Source of the DNA: a virus
Virus record (IMG/VR): IMGVR_UViG_3300009104_000008
Span: 23,385 to 87,384 of that record
Length of the DNA stretch: 64,000 nt
Direction: 5' to 3' (one strand)
In this document: positions 32,607-41,262 of the stretch, piece by piece
Position numbering within the stretch: the stretch's first letter is position 1
Layout of the letters: each line of letters begins with the position of its first letter
Position numbers and translations under genes: made by a program
Notes under the pieces: generated by a model
Told to the model about the DNA's origin: nothing
The model's database searches: none
Seen by the model: only the letters and a program-made list of their open reading frames with translations

Positions 32607-32855
32607 ATGGTAAAACAAAAGAAAACAGACAACACTGAAAACGAAAAGCCTAAACTAACTAAGGCCGAACTAGAAGAATTAGTAGCAGAAATGAACGGAC
32701 AGTTGATGAATGCTCAATCTATAGTTAATGATTTGGTTAGTCAAGTAAATGCACATAAAGCATTGTGTGCTCATTATGAGAAAACAATGAATGTGCTAAC
32801 AGGGCGTTTACTTGGATTAGAACAAGAATTACAACAGCAAAACGAGGTGCAATAA
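32607..32855 (+). CDS. Coiled-coil protein, 82 aa
   Basis: Lys/Glu-rich N-terminus then a continuous Leu/Val heptad helix. GGAGATGAGTAAA precedes the chosen start; an in-frame ATG at 32598 is also possible. It directly precedes the ubiquitin-like gene. Confidence 0.65.
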   Translation: MVKQKKTDNTENEKPKLTKAELEELVAEMNGQLMNAQSIVNDLVSQVNAHKALCAHYEKTMNVLTGRLLGLEQELQQQNEVQ

Positions 32856-32856
32856 T

Positions 32857-33057
32857 ATGAAACTAAAAATATTAAATGAAACAGGACACACTGAATTAGA
32901 AGTAACACAGAAAGAAGTCATAGACCAAATTAATGAACACCCTACACATTGGGTATTCTTAGATGGTGAAATGGTTTCTCGTCAAGAAATTACACAAGTT
33001 TCTTGGGATGATGTAGAAGTAGTTACACTAACTCAGGCTATTGTCGGTGGACAATAA
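32857..33057 (+). CDS. ThiS/MoaD-like ubiquitin-fold protein ending in GGQ
   Basis: 66 residues with the beta-grasp pattern of sulfur carriers: MKLKILNE strand, helix KEVIDQINEH, VFLDGEMVSRQEI (compare ThiS AINQQIVPREQW), then DDVEVVTLTQAIVGGQ matching the ThiS DGDQILLFQVIAGG end. Here one residue, Gln, follows the Gly-Gly, so a protease would be needed to expose the diglycine. A JAMM protease (39428-39907) and an E1/ThiF enzyme (38195-38770) are in the same operon. It could serve protein modification or sulfur transfer. Confidence 0.7.
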   Translation: MKLKILNETGHTELEVTQKEVIDQINEHPTHWVFLDGEMVSRQEITQVSWDDVEVVTLTQAIVGGQ

Positions 33058-33517
33058 ACAAATTAAATTGAAAGGTTGGGGGCATAGCCCTATGTTCCCT
33101 CCTTTCTTTTTTGGGGGGATAGCGTTGCTATTAGATAATAATAATTTTATACCAATCAATACAATAGGAGTAGTTTTAAATGCTTTTGGTTGGTCACATT
33201 CAGAATCAAAAAACTATACTACTAATGAAGAATTAGTAACAATAGTTAAACCAGACTTTTATCCTAATGGTCATGTATTGGCCGTTAGTAAAAAAGCAGT
33301 CATTATTTGCGATGGTGAAAGTCAGTTTGAATATCAAGGTAAAGAATATAATGATGTTCAAGAAATAATCGGAGAATACGGAATAAAAATAATAGAAACA
33401 TTCCCAGAATGGAATTTCACCATTGAAAAGGAATGGACAATAATGAGAAATGGACAATATGTTCATTCATTTAGTTCTTTAAAAGAACTAAGACACAGAA
33501 AAAAATTAAGGTGTTAA
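33047..33517 (+). CDS. Unknown protein next to the ubiquitin-like gene, ~156 aa
   Basis: Start uncertain (GTG 33047 or ATG 33092). Hydrophobic N-terminal stretch (MFPPFFFGGIALLL) followed by mixed alpha/beta sequence. It overlaps the ubiquitin-like gene by 11 bases. No E2-like motif is evident, but its position makes it a candidate partner or target. Confidence 0.6.
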   Translation: MDNKQIKLKGWGHSPMFPPFFFGGIALLLDNNNFIPINTIGVVLNAFGWSHSESKNYTTNEELVTIVKPDFYPNGHVLAVSKKAVIICDGESQFEYQGKEYNDVQEIIGEYGIKIIETFPEWNFTIEKEWTIMRNGQYVHSFSSLKELRHRKKLRC

Positions 33518-33520
33518 ATA

Positions 33521-35404
33521 ATGGAGAAAGGAATCAAGGCATTAGGAGATTTAGTCAAATTTACTAAATATTCTAAGTGGATAGAAGAAGAAAATAGAAG
33601 AGAAACATGGGAAGAAATGTGCTTTAGAAACATGGAAATGCATTTAAAGAAATTTAAACATTTAGGAGAGGAATTTTGTAATGAAATTAGAGAGACATAT
33701 GAGAATTTTGTTATACCGATGAAGGTATTGCCTTCAATGCGTTCAATGCAATTTGCAGGTAAGCCAATAGAATTATCTCCTAATAGATTGTATAATTGTG
33801 CTTATTTGCCTATTGATTCAATTGATGCGTTTTCAGAATCAATGTTCTTATCGTTGGGTGGAACAGGCGTAGGTTTTTCTGTTCAAAAACATCATGTTAA
33901 TAATTTACCAGAGATATTAAAACCAAAGTCTACCAAATATAGGAGAATTTTAATTAACGATTCCATCGAAGGGTGGGCAGATGCAGTTAAAGTATTATTC
34001 GAGTCATATACAGGCAAAAGAACATCAACCCCAAGATTTGATTATGGTGATATTAGGCCAAAAGGTTCTAGATTAAAAACTAGTGGTGGTAAAGCACCCG
34101 GACCTGCACCATTAAGGGAGTGTTTAGTTAAAATAGAGAATATGCTTCTAGAAAAGGAAGATGGAGTGCAACTATCTCCAATAGAGTGTCATGATATGAT
34201 GTGTCATATTGGTGATGCTGTTATATCTGGGGGAATTAGAAGGTCTGCAATGATTTCTTTATTTAGTGTAGATGATATGGCAATGGTTACTGCTAAATCT
34301 GGTTCATGGTTTGAAAAAGCACCTTATAGAGCAAGGGCAAATAACTCTGCAGTAATTTTAAGACACCGAATAACAAAACCATTTTTCCATGAATTATGGA
34401 ATAGAATAAAAAAAGGTGGTCAAGGAGAACCCGGAATTTATCTTTCTAATGATAAAGAATGGGGAACAAACCCTTGTTGTGAGATAGGATTACGGGCTTT
34501 TCAGTTTTGTAATTTATGTGAGGTGAATGTTTCTGACATTATTTCTCAAGAGGATTTTGAAGAGAGAGTAAAAGCGGCGAGTTTCTTAGGAACAATGCAA
34601 GCCGCCTACACAGATTTTCATTATTTGCGTGAAATTTGGTCGAAAACCACTGAAAAAGAAGCACTAATTGGTGTGTCAATGACCGGAATAGCGAGTAATA
34701 AGGTAATGATGATGGATATTGAACACGCCGCAGAACAAGTAAAGTTAGAAAATTCTAGAGTGGCTAAATTAATTGGAATAAATGAGGCCGCTAGAACAAC
34801 TTGTATTAAACCATCAGGAACAACAAGTCTGGTTTTAGGAACATCATCAGGAATTCATGCTTGGTGGTCTGAGTATTACATTCGCAGAGTAAGGATTTCT
34901 AAATTAGAACCTGTGTATAAATTCCTATTAAAGAATGCTCCAGAGTTTATTGAAGACGATTACGATAATATCAATGATGCGGTATTTTCAATTCCCGTTA
35001 AATCTCCAAAAGGAGAAGGGGAATTTAAACCAATAACCCGAAGTGAATCTGCATTAGATATTCTAAATAGAGTTAAGAGATTTTCTATTCGTTGGGTTCA
35101 GCGAGGACATAGAAAAGGAACAAATACACATAATGTATCTGCGACAATTAATGTCCGTGATAGTGAATGGGATGGAGTTGGAGAATGGATGTGGATGAAT
35201 CGGCATTATTACAATGGATTATCCGTATTCCCCTTTGACGGGGGTTCATATAGTCAATCACCTCACGAAGCAATTGATAAGGAAACATATTTAGATATGG
35301 AAAATAGATTTCCTGAATTAGATTTTACAGTTATCACTGAAGATGATGACTTCACAGATTTTACAGGCGAAATTGCTTGTGCAGGTGGACAGTGTGAAAT
35401 ATAA
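33521..35404 (+). CDS. nrdJ: Adenosylcobalamin-dependent (class II) ribonucleotide reductase
   Basis: 627 residues, RTPR-like single chain. Family signs: PSMRSMQFAG, GGTGVGFSV, NPCCEIGLRAFQFCNLCEVN (active-site loop), KPSGTTSLVLGTSSGIH near residue 427, and a C-terminal redox pair CAGGQC. It makes deoxynucleotides for viral DNA synthesis and needs no oxygen or second subunit. The thioredoxin-like gene at 29290 could reduce it. Length is a little shorter than bacterial RTPR. Confidence 0.9.
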   Translation: MEKGIKALGDLVKFTKYSKWIEEENRRETWEEMCFRNMEMHLKKFKHLGEEFCNEIRETYENFVIPMKVLPSMRSMQFAGKPIELSPNRLYNCAYLPIDSIDAFSESMFLSLGGTGVGFSVQKHHVNNLPEILKPKSTKYRRILINDSIEGWADAVKVLFESYTGKRTSTPRFDYGDIRPKGSRLKTSGGKAPGPAPLRECLVKIENMLLEKEDGVQLSPIECHDMMCHIGDAVISGGIRRSAMISLFSVDDMAMVTAKSGSWFEKAPYRARANNSAVILRHRITKPFFHELWNRIKKGGQGEPGIYLSNDKEWGTNPCCEIGLRAFQFCNLCEVNVSDIISQEDFEERVKAASFLGTMQAAYTDFHYLREIWSKTTEKEALIGVSMTGIASNKVMMMDIEHAAEQVKLENSRVAKLIGINEAARTTCIKPSGTTSLVLGTSSGIHAWWSEYYIRRVRISKLEPVYKFLLKNAPEFIEDDYDNINDAVFSIPVKSPKGEGEFKPITRSESALDILNRVKRFSIRWVQRGHRKGTNTHNVSATINVRDSEWDGVGEWMWMNRHYYNGLSVFPFDGGSYSQSPHEAIDKETYLDMENRFPELDFTVITEDDDFTDFTGEIACAGGQCEI

Positions 35405-35696
35405 AAAATATACAAAGGCAACCCTATTAAAAATTGAATCAGAGGTTTATGATTCCTTTGATAATATCAAGGTGAAGGCTTCTATTAATAGAAGATATAA
35501 ATTGCTTAAGGAAGATAAAATGTCAAATGCAGTTTTTACTCACTTCTTAGTGAGAAGTTTTATGTCTATACTTGATTTATCAAAAGATAGCGCATTTAAT
35601 TATTTAGACGAGTTAGTAAAATTTAAAGTATACAAAGAAACCAATAATATAGGTGATAAATATGAAAATAAAAATACAAATATCATCTCCAGATGA
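35394..35696 (+). CDS. Unknown protein, 100 aa
   Basis: GTG start at 35394 after AGGTGGACA, overlapping the reductase end by 11 bases. Basic helical protein; MSNAVFTHFLVRSFMSILDLS may be a small helical domain. Not recognised. Confidence 0.6.
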   Translation: MKYKKYTKATLLKIESEVYDSFDNIKVKASINRRYKLLKEDKMSNAVFTHFLVRSFMSILDLSKDSAFNYLDELVKFKVYKETNNIGDKYENKNTNIISR

Positions 35697-37080
35697 TAGT
35701 TCAGACAGTTACGAAACAAGTTTTTTATTCCGCACAAATTCCCCTCCGCGTAAGCGTGGGAATTATGGGCAAATGAATCAATTTGGTGAAGTTGTTTTGC
35801 GTTGTTCTCCGAGAATGACAGATGCAAAATCAATTGACCCAGTTATTCATTCTTTACAGGGAATTATTGAAACTCAACTTCTTATAAAAAGAAGAGGTAG
35901 GAATTATCAACGAGTTAATTATAGATATGCTTACGAAGAACCACCTAAACCTAAAAATATCATAAGCGTATTTACTTGGAAATTTAAAGATGGTAATTTT
36001 ACAATAGTTTATCAAAAGACAAAGTCTCAATTTCATATTAATGGAATTAAATTAAATAAAGCAGACATAATGACAATTATATCAAAATTAATATATAAAA
36101 CCTGCTTTACTAGAAATAGCGCAGATTTGTATAAATACTTAAATCAACTAATTGTTGTTCCTCCCAATGTAATGTATTGTATAGAAAACAGAACGCCCTA
36201 TTCTTTTTGGGATGTTCGCCCAGACCATATGCAAACTAATTCTGTAAGGGGTAAGAAGTATTCTGTCACATTAAACACACAAATCATTTCAGAAACAGAA
36301 TGTGCATTAGAAATTTCTGAAAACATATGGGCAACAATTAAAATTAAGGACTTAAATCAGTTTATCAATTATCATAAGTTTGATAAACAGCGTTCAAAGA
36401 AATGGGCCTTAATGCCTGAAAACTTGTGGTGTGCTTTATTTGGAAGTATGCCTTCATATTCTCAAATGAATCTAATGTATTCTTTCCTCCAACAAAATAG
36501 AACTCAAGATAGGATTGAAGAAAGAGCGCAACAATTACTTGTAGATTTAACTAAGGAACACCCTAATAAAATCTATAAATTTGAGAGCATAGCACAAGGT
36601 AGAAATGGAAAAGTTATATCTTCTAATTCTTTATTCGTTAAAGGAGATTTATGTGATTGGTTATTAATTCCAAATAACAGTCGAACTATGCATCAAAAGG
36701 TAAATGCATATAAGATAGAAAAAGTATTTATTGAAGGGAATAATAATTTAGATTCACCCAACTCATTAGATGGGTGGATAAATACACCTAGAAAATATAC
36801 ACCTTTATCTGTCTTTAAATTAGGAAAAAGAAACCCAATTGTTATTTTTGCTATGACTGGCCCTGTATGTATAGATACTTTACACGGTAATTCGAGTGAA
36901 GGTGACCAAATGGCTTCAAGGGCATTAGCCTTAATGAACGATGAATTAACGGGTAAGTATATTAAAACACTAGCACCCTATTTAAGGGATAGATGTCTAA
37001 GAGTCTCAGACCAAATAATAACAAACTTAGTAAAATATGGTTCAGTATATGATTCAATAAAGCGCCCAATGGAGGGATAG
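35662..37080 (+). CDS. Unknown protein, 472 aa
   Basis: Start at 35662 after AGGTGATAAAT. Basic, alpha/beta, with no recognised catalytic motif; the first ~30 residues are Ser/Arg-rich. It lies between the reductase and TFB, in the expression part of the early operon. Could be a DNA-binding or transcription-associated protein, unproven. Confidence 0.7.
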   Translation: MKIKIQISSPDDSSDSYETSFLFRTNSPPRKRGNYGQMNQFGEVVLRCSPRMTDAKSIDPVIHSLQGIIETQLLIKRRGRNYQRVNYRYAYEEPPKPKNIISVFTWKFKDGNFTIVYQKTKSQFHINGIKLNKADIMTIISKLIYKTCFTRNSADLYKYLNQLIVVPPNVMYCIENRTPYSFWDVRPDHMQTNSVRGKKYSVTLNTQIISETECALEISENIWATIKIKDLNQFINYHKFDKQRSKKWALMPENLWCALFGSMPSYSQMNLMYSFLQQNRTQDRIEERAQQLLVDLTKEHPNKIYKFESIAQGRNGKVISSNSLFVKGDLCDWLLIPNNSRTMHQKVNAYKIEKVFIEGNNNLDSPNSLDGWINTPRKYTPLSVFKLGKRNPIVIFAMTGPVCIDTLHGNSSEGDQMASRALALMNDELTGKYIKTLAPYLRDRCLRVSDQIITNLVKYGSVYDSIKRPMEG

Positions 37081-37083
37081 ATA

Positions 37084-37947
37084 ATGGAAAATTGTTTTGA
37101 ATGTAATAGCAAAGATATAGAATATGAAGAAAGATTAGGAGAAATAGTTTGTAATGCTTGTGGGTTAGTGTTAGTTCATCAGTTGTTAGAAGAAACAACT
37201 TATTCTTTAGACCATGAGATAACGGGGTCGGAATTAGGTAGCACGATAAAATCTTCTGATGCGGCTAAATATGGAAGAAAGGGATTTACTCTTTTTAGAG
37301 CGCAGAAATATGGTCAACAAAATTCTATTTATTATGTTAGAATGGTAAGATTATCAAATGCGTATTTAACTAAATATAGTATAAGCCCAGACATAAGGAA
37401 AAGAATAACTAAATACTATAAATCTTTTGTTGCTAAACAAAAAGTAGCAACTGTTTCTATGGAAATACGGGCGGCAGGATTAACATATTTTATATTAAAA
37501 GAACTAAACCTTGCTGTTTCTCCCCAAGAACACGCAAAATTAACAGGTGTTGAAGTAAAACATATGTTAAGGTTTGCTAAAAGATTAGGTAGTGTCTTAA
37601 AGAAGCCATATGTGTTTAGTAATATAAACACAAATGGCATGGTTGAAAAAGCGGCCTCAAATCTAATTAATCCTTCTCCAGAATATATTGGAGATGTTCA
37701 AACATTTTCTAAATATATGGAACAAAAATATTATTTAGTAAATAAAAGGTTTAGTCGGGCTACATTAGCCGCGTCTTTCTATATAGTATCTCTAGTTAGG
37801 AGAGAACACTATACCCAAGAAAGAATAAGTGAAATTACTAAGGTATCAGAAGTGGGCCTAAGAAATCATGTTAAAATAATATTAGAGTTACTTAACATAA
37901 AGAAGTCTAATTTAGATTATATGACCCTTAATGAGTTAATGAGGTAA
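37084..37947 (+). CDS. tfb: Transcription initiation factor TFB (TFIIB-like)
   Basis: 287 residues. N-terminal zinc ribbon CFECNSKDIEY...VCNACGLVL (Cys 4, 7, 23, 26), a short B-finger region, then two cyclin-like repeats (about residues 95-185 and 195-285). TFB recruits archaeal RNA polymerase to TATA/BRE promoters with TBP. A viral copy can redirect host transcription to viral promoters. Strong site GGAGGGATAGATA before the ATG. Confidence 0.88.
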   Translation: MENCFECNSKDIEYEERLGEIVCNACGLVLVHQLLEETTYSLDHEITGSELGSTIKSSDAAKYGRKGFTLFRAQKYGQQNSIYYVRMVRLSNAYLTKYSISPDIRKRITKYYKSFVAKQKVATVSMEIRAAGLTYFILKELNLAVSPQEHAKLTGVEVKHMLRFAKRLGSVLKKPYVFSNINTNGMVEKAASNLINPSPEYIGDVQTFSKYMEQKYYLVNKRFSRATLAASFYIVSLVRREHYTQERISEITKVSEVGLRNHVKIILELLNIKKSNLDYMTLNELMR

Positions 37948-37952
37948 TTAAA

Positions 37953-38198
37953 ATGAATGAAAAACAAAAGATAGAAATGGTAATAGTGGAAATGTTTGAT
38001 TTAGCAACACAAGCACAACAAGTTAGTAAACTATTTATTATGTCTATTATGGAGATTATAAAAAAGAATACTTCGGTAATACCAACAAATGATGCGATGG
38101 AGTCAATTCGCTTATTAGAAGATTATGGATTAGAAATAGACGAAATAAATAATAGATATAAAAGTTTAGCACAATGGGTAAAGGAGCAATCAAAATGA
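37953..38198 (+). CDS. Unknown helical protein, 81 aa
   Basis: All-helical; overlaps the E1/ThiF gene start as ATGA, so the two are probably co-translated. No family recognised; possibly a partner of the E1-like enzyme. Confidence 0.6.
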   Translation: MNEKQKIEMVIVEMFDLATQAQQVSKLFIMSIMEIIKKNTSVIPTNDAMESIRLLEDYGLEIDEINNRYKSLAQWVKEQSK

Positions 38199-38770
38199 AA
38201 AAGAAAATATTAATAATAGGAGCAGGTGGAATAGGTAGTTATTTAATTCCACTATTAGATAGATTAGAATGCTATAACATTACTGTTTATGATAACGATA
38301 CTGTTGAAAAGAAAAATTTATTATATCAAAATTATAATGAAAATGATATAGGGGGGAATAAGGCAATTACTTTAGAGGATAGGTATAAAAGCGTCAAAGG
38401 AGAACCATATCCTGTATTAACAGTAAATCAGATTCAAGGGTATGATTTGGTTATTTGTTGCGCTGACAATTTAACTGTTAGACGGTTGATTTATATGTCT
38501 AATCATGGTAGGCTTGGTAGGATAGAGTGGTTAGATTTGCGAGCGCAAGGCAGAAACGGCGCATTAATCTCTTTCAAAATAAATAATAAAATGGCAGACA
38601 CATTATTAGAAGGCCCAGATGGTTCTTATTCATGTCAAGCAGGAGATTGGGCAGGAAAAGCAAAGGGTGTTAATTTAACACATACTATTATTGCGGGCAT
38701 GGGAGCGCAATGGACACATAGGCATCTTAATGGGGATAAGGTAACAGAATACATGATGGTGAGCATATGA
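38195..38770 (+). CDS. E1/ThiF-family adenylating enzyme
   Basis: 191 residues. Rossmann P-loop-like IGAGGIGS (residues 8-15), ribose-binding acidic pair YDNDTVE (D33, D35), NLLYQ (N41, Q45; the usual Arg is replaced by Tyr), GGNKA (K56), and DLVICCADNLTVRR, all in family order. A Cys in YSCQAG near residue 151 is the only candidate for a thioester Cys; the usual zinc CxxC pairs are missing, so this is a minimal E1 resembling PRTRC-type ThiF proteins. Likely activates the GGQ ubiquitin-like protein encoded at 32857 after trimming by the JAMM protease at 39428. Confidence 0.82.
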   Translation: MKKKILIIGAGGIGSYLIPLLDRLECYNITVYDNDTVEKKNLLYQNYNENDIGGNKAITLEDRYKSVKGEPYPVLTVNQIQGYDLVICCADNLTVRRLIYMSNHGRLGRIEWLDLRAQGRNGALISFKINNKMADTLLEGPDGSYSCQAGDWAGKAKGVNLTHTIIAGMGAQWTHRHLNGDKVTEYMMVSI

Positions 38771-39054
38771 ATGAAAAAATAAAAATAACAGACAGACAAA
38801 CAGAACATCAGAAAAGACACCCTAATGATAAGAATATAAGAAAACCAGATAAGGGAGTAAGATATTCTAAAAAAGAAATGTCTACTGTAGATGTTGAAAT
38901 GATGAGAAAAATAATGAAAGAACACAACAGGGTAATTTACAAGGATTTAAAACTTGAAGATAATTGTCCTAAGTGTGATGGAAAAGTAATTTGGTTTGGG
39001 TCAACAAAACATAACCCAGACCACTTTAGATGCAACAACGGTTGCATACTATGA
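38767..39054 (+). CDS. Zinc-ribbon protein, 95 aa
   Basis: Basic N-terminus, then CPKCDGKVIWFG and a C-terminal CNNGC site. It lies between the E1-like and JAMM genes, joined by ATGA to the former. A substrate adaptor or ligase-like role is possible but there is no RING signature. Confidence 0.65.
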   Translation: MNEKIKITDRQTEHQKRHPNDKNIRKPDKGVRYSKKEMSTVDVEMMRKIMKEHNRVIYKDLKLEDNCPKCDGKVIWFGSTKHNPDHFRCNNGCIL

Positions 39055-39066
39055 AGGTGATTAAAT

Positions 39067-39423
39067 ATGGCAAAATATAATTTAAGATGGACAGATGATG
39101 AATTAACAATAATGAAAAAATGTGTGGCTGACGGTTGCACATTAAAAGAAACCCTTGAAAGGTTTGAAGGCACAAAAAGAACTAAAGGTGCTATCTCTTC
39201 TAAAAGGCGGCAACTTATTAAAGCAGAGATTTCTGACAGTATACAAGAATATACAAAACCAAAAATGGATGATTTAGATACGGAAGCAGTAGTTGAATAT
39301 TTAAATGCGGCAGATTTACCTATTGAAAAAGAAGGAATAACTTTTAAGTGGCTATTATTAGGAGTCGCATCAGTAGTATTTCTTTGGCTATTAACAGAGG
39401 GGAATTACATTGATTGGAGTTAA
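39067..39423 (+). CDS. HTH protein with C-terminal membrane anchor
   Basis: Residues ~5-55 are a Myb/SANT-like HTH (RWTDDELTIMKKC, KGAISSKRRQLIKA); residues ~97-113 are a membrane helix (FKWLLLGVASVVFLWLL) near the C-terminus. A tail-anchored DNA-binding protein could tether viral DNA to the membrane. Similar Trp-centred HTH units occur in the first early gene. Confidence 0.7.
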   Translation: MAKYNLRWTDDELTIMKKCVADGCTLKETLERFEGTKRTKGAISSKRRQLIKAEISDSIQEYTKPKMDDLDTEAVVEYLNAADLPIEKEGITFKWLLLGVASVVFLWLLTEGNYIDWS

Positions 39424-39427
39424 TCGT

Positions 39428-39907
39428 ATGGAAAATAAATGGAAAGATGAAATTAGAGACTATTGGGATATGGTTAAAGGAGATGCTAAATGGGATTTTC
39501 CCAATGCTGATGCTGAACTATTCCTTGCTTCTATTTGGAAGGCTTCTAGTGAAGATTTAGAAGGTATGGAAGTGCAGGTTGTTATTGATAAAAACGATAA
39601 TATATTTATTAGTAGTGGCACTCCTTCCTTTGTATCGTTTATGAATCATGAAGAAGAATTAAATGAACAAAAAATGTGCTTACCTATTAAGTGCTGGATT
39701 CATACTCATCCTTTTGGTGAAGCATATTTTAGTAGCACCGATTGGGGAACTATTAATACTTGGAATACAGAAATGGAATATGCTGTTGTGTTGGGTAATT
39801 TACAATATTACGCATATAAGATATCTGAGGATATGGGTAAGAAAGTATACTTTGATGAAGATGGGGAAACTAAAGATGTATTGTTCTTTACGGGGGAAGA
39901 AGAATGA
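39428..39907 (+). CDS. JAMM/JAB metalloprotease (deubiquitinase-like)
   Basis: 159 residues from the ATG at 39428 (GGAG upstream). Exact JAMM motif: H92-T-H94, seven residues, then S102-S-T-D105, with a Glu (E46 or E49) upstream in the expected strand. JAMM proteins cleave after Gly-Gly of ubiquitin-like proteins. In this operon it could trim the terminal Gln from the ThiS-like protein or deconjugate it. Confidence 0.8.
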   Translation: MENKWKDEIRDYWDMVKGDAKWDFPNADAELFLASIWKASSEDLEGMEVQVVIDKNDNIFISSGTPSFVSFMNHEEELNEQKMCLPIKCWIHTHPFGEAYFSSTDWGTINTWNTEMEYAVVLGNLQYYAYKISEDMGKKVYFDEDGETKDVLFFTGEEE

Positions 39908-40161
39908 GTATAGAATTAAACAAGAAAAAGATAGAATCTCTAAGAGAAGCACTGATTCTTTTAGGTTATACTGAAGATTTATACATAGTTGATACCCTGA
40001 TAAGCAAAAGCCAGAAAATAAACCCTCCCATGACCGAAGATAGGCTTTGGGAAAAAATATGGTCTGTTTGTCGTAATATCGCAACTGGTTATGATATTAG
40101 GATTGCAAGAAGCACAGGTGAACTTATGGATAGAGAGCGTTATGGGGATGAAGAAGAATGA
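39904..40161 (+). CDS. Unknown helical protein, 85 aa
   Basis: Helical with an acidic end; ATGA overlaps both neighbours. It follows the JAMM gene. Unrecognised. Confidence 0.65.
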   Translation: MSIELNKKKIESLREALILLGYTEDLYIVDTLISKSQKINPPMTEDRLWEKIWSVCRNIATGYDIRIARSTGELMDRERYGDEEE

Positions 40162-40328
40162 ATACAAATGAAACAGTAAGAACAGTAATTAAGAAAAAAG
40201 GCATTGATGAAGGCATGGCTCAAATATTAGAGTTGCTTATGTCTTATAATGTAAATGACGAAGAGTGGTTAAACAATATTATAACCAATCTCTGTTATAA
40301 TTCAATTAGAGAGGATGAGGAAGAATGA
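40158..40328 (+). CDS. Unknown small helical protein, 56 aa
   Basis: MNTNETVRTVIKKKGIDEG...; acidic C-terminus EDEEE. ATGA overlaps with both neighbours. Confidence 0.6.
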   Translation: MNTNETVRTVIKKKGIDEGMAQILELLMSYNVNDEEWLNNIITNLCYNSIREDEEE

Positions 40329-40525
40329 GTATGTATGATGATATGGTAAAAAACAGAGAATCAATGGTTGAATATTTCAAGAAGGCTAAAGCCAACGGAT
40401 TTCTTCCTGCGTTTTATTCTTTTGATGATTATTTAATACTTGAACTTATGCGCTCAAATTATTTTGAGGATGATTTACAAGTAAAATTATTAGATTTCTA
40501 TAAGGAAGAGGAACATCATGAATGA
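40325..40525 (+). CDS. Unknown small protein, 66 aa
   Basis: Aromatic-rich helical protein; ATGA start overlap and an 8-base overlap at its end. Unrecognised. Confidence 0.62.
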   Translation: MSMYDDMVKNRESMVEYFKKAKANGFLPAFYSFDDYLILELMRSNYFEDDLQVKLLDFYKEEEHHE

Positions 40526-40736
40526 TGAAATAGCAATACTTTTAACTCATGAACGCTGGATTGAAATTCAAGAGATGGCCGAAAGTATGGGGCTTGGAGT
40601 TGAAGAGTTTGTTAATGTATTATTTGATATAGGTAAACAAATTAGTGATGCCGGAATGGAAAATGATATAGAAGCAATGCAACAGAAAATAATAGAGTGG
40701 CAACAAAGTATAAAAGAAGGTGGATATGATGAATAA
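40518..40736 (+). CDS. Unknown small helical protein, 72 aa
   Basis: Acidic helical protein ending KEGGYDE. Overlaps the lipoprotein gene start. No recognised family. Confidence 0.62.
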   Translation: MNDEIAILLTHERWIEIQEMAESMGLGVEEFVNVLFDIGKQISDAGMENDIEAMQQKIIEWQQSIKEGGYDE

Positions 40737-41262
40737 AATAAATAAAAAGAAAATGATAGCGTTATTGATAGTATGTAGTTTTATGGCGGGGTGTGCAGAT
40801 GCAATTCCCGAACCAGACGCTTGGTTTGATGATAGTGAAATAACTGAACCTGAGTGGGTAACAGAAGTTGGAGAATTTACAATTATGATTAATGCAACAA
40901 CAACAGTTGAAGTAATTACTGAAGTAGTGGGGGAAAATAATACTACTACTAATGAAACTACTACAATAGAAGTAGCAGTTCCTAATCCTGTAATATGGTT
41001 TGATACTAATTCAACTTATGGTTGGTTAGAAGTGATGAAAGTAAATTATACTGCAACTCATCTTAGTTTTGAGATTATTGATAATACAGTAATATTCAAT
41101 AACTACAGTTTTAATGTTGGCGGTTATTTAGTTCAAGACGGCTTTATGTGGAATACTGGTTATGCGCCTGATTTAGGCAATGCTACCCTATATATTCCGA
41201 CTTTCCCTTTTGATATTAGTGTTAATTATACAGTTACATACAGGGTATGGAATGGGAGATGA
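40729..41262 (+). CDS. Secreted lipoprotein, glycosylation-site rich
   Basis: Start at 40729 after GAAGGTGGAT. Residues 1-22 form a lipoprotein signal peptide: basic MNKINKKK, hydrophobic MIALLIVCSF, lipobox MAGC. The mature part is beta-rich with about nine N-x-S/T sequons (for example NATTT, NNTTTNET, NYT, NYS). Such a surface protein of the infected cell could mask receptors, as superinfection-exclusion lipoproteins do; that role is inferred. Confidence 0.75.
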   Translation: MNKINKKKMIALLIVCSFMAGCADAIPEPDAWFDDSEITEPEWVTEVGEFTIMINATTTVEVITEVVGENNTTTNETTTIEVAVPNPVIWFDTNSTYGWLEVMKVNYTATHLSFEIIDNTVIFNNYSFNVGGYLVQDGFMWNTGYAPDLGNATLYIPTFPFDISVNYTVTYRVWNGR

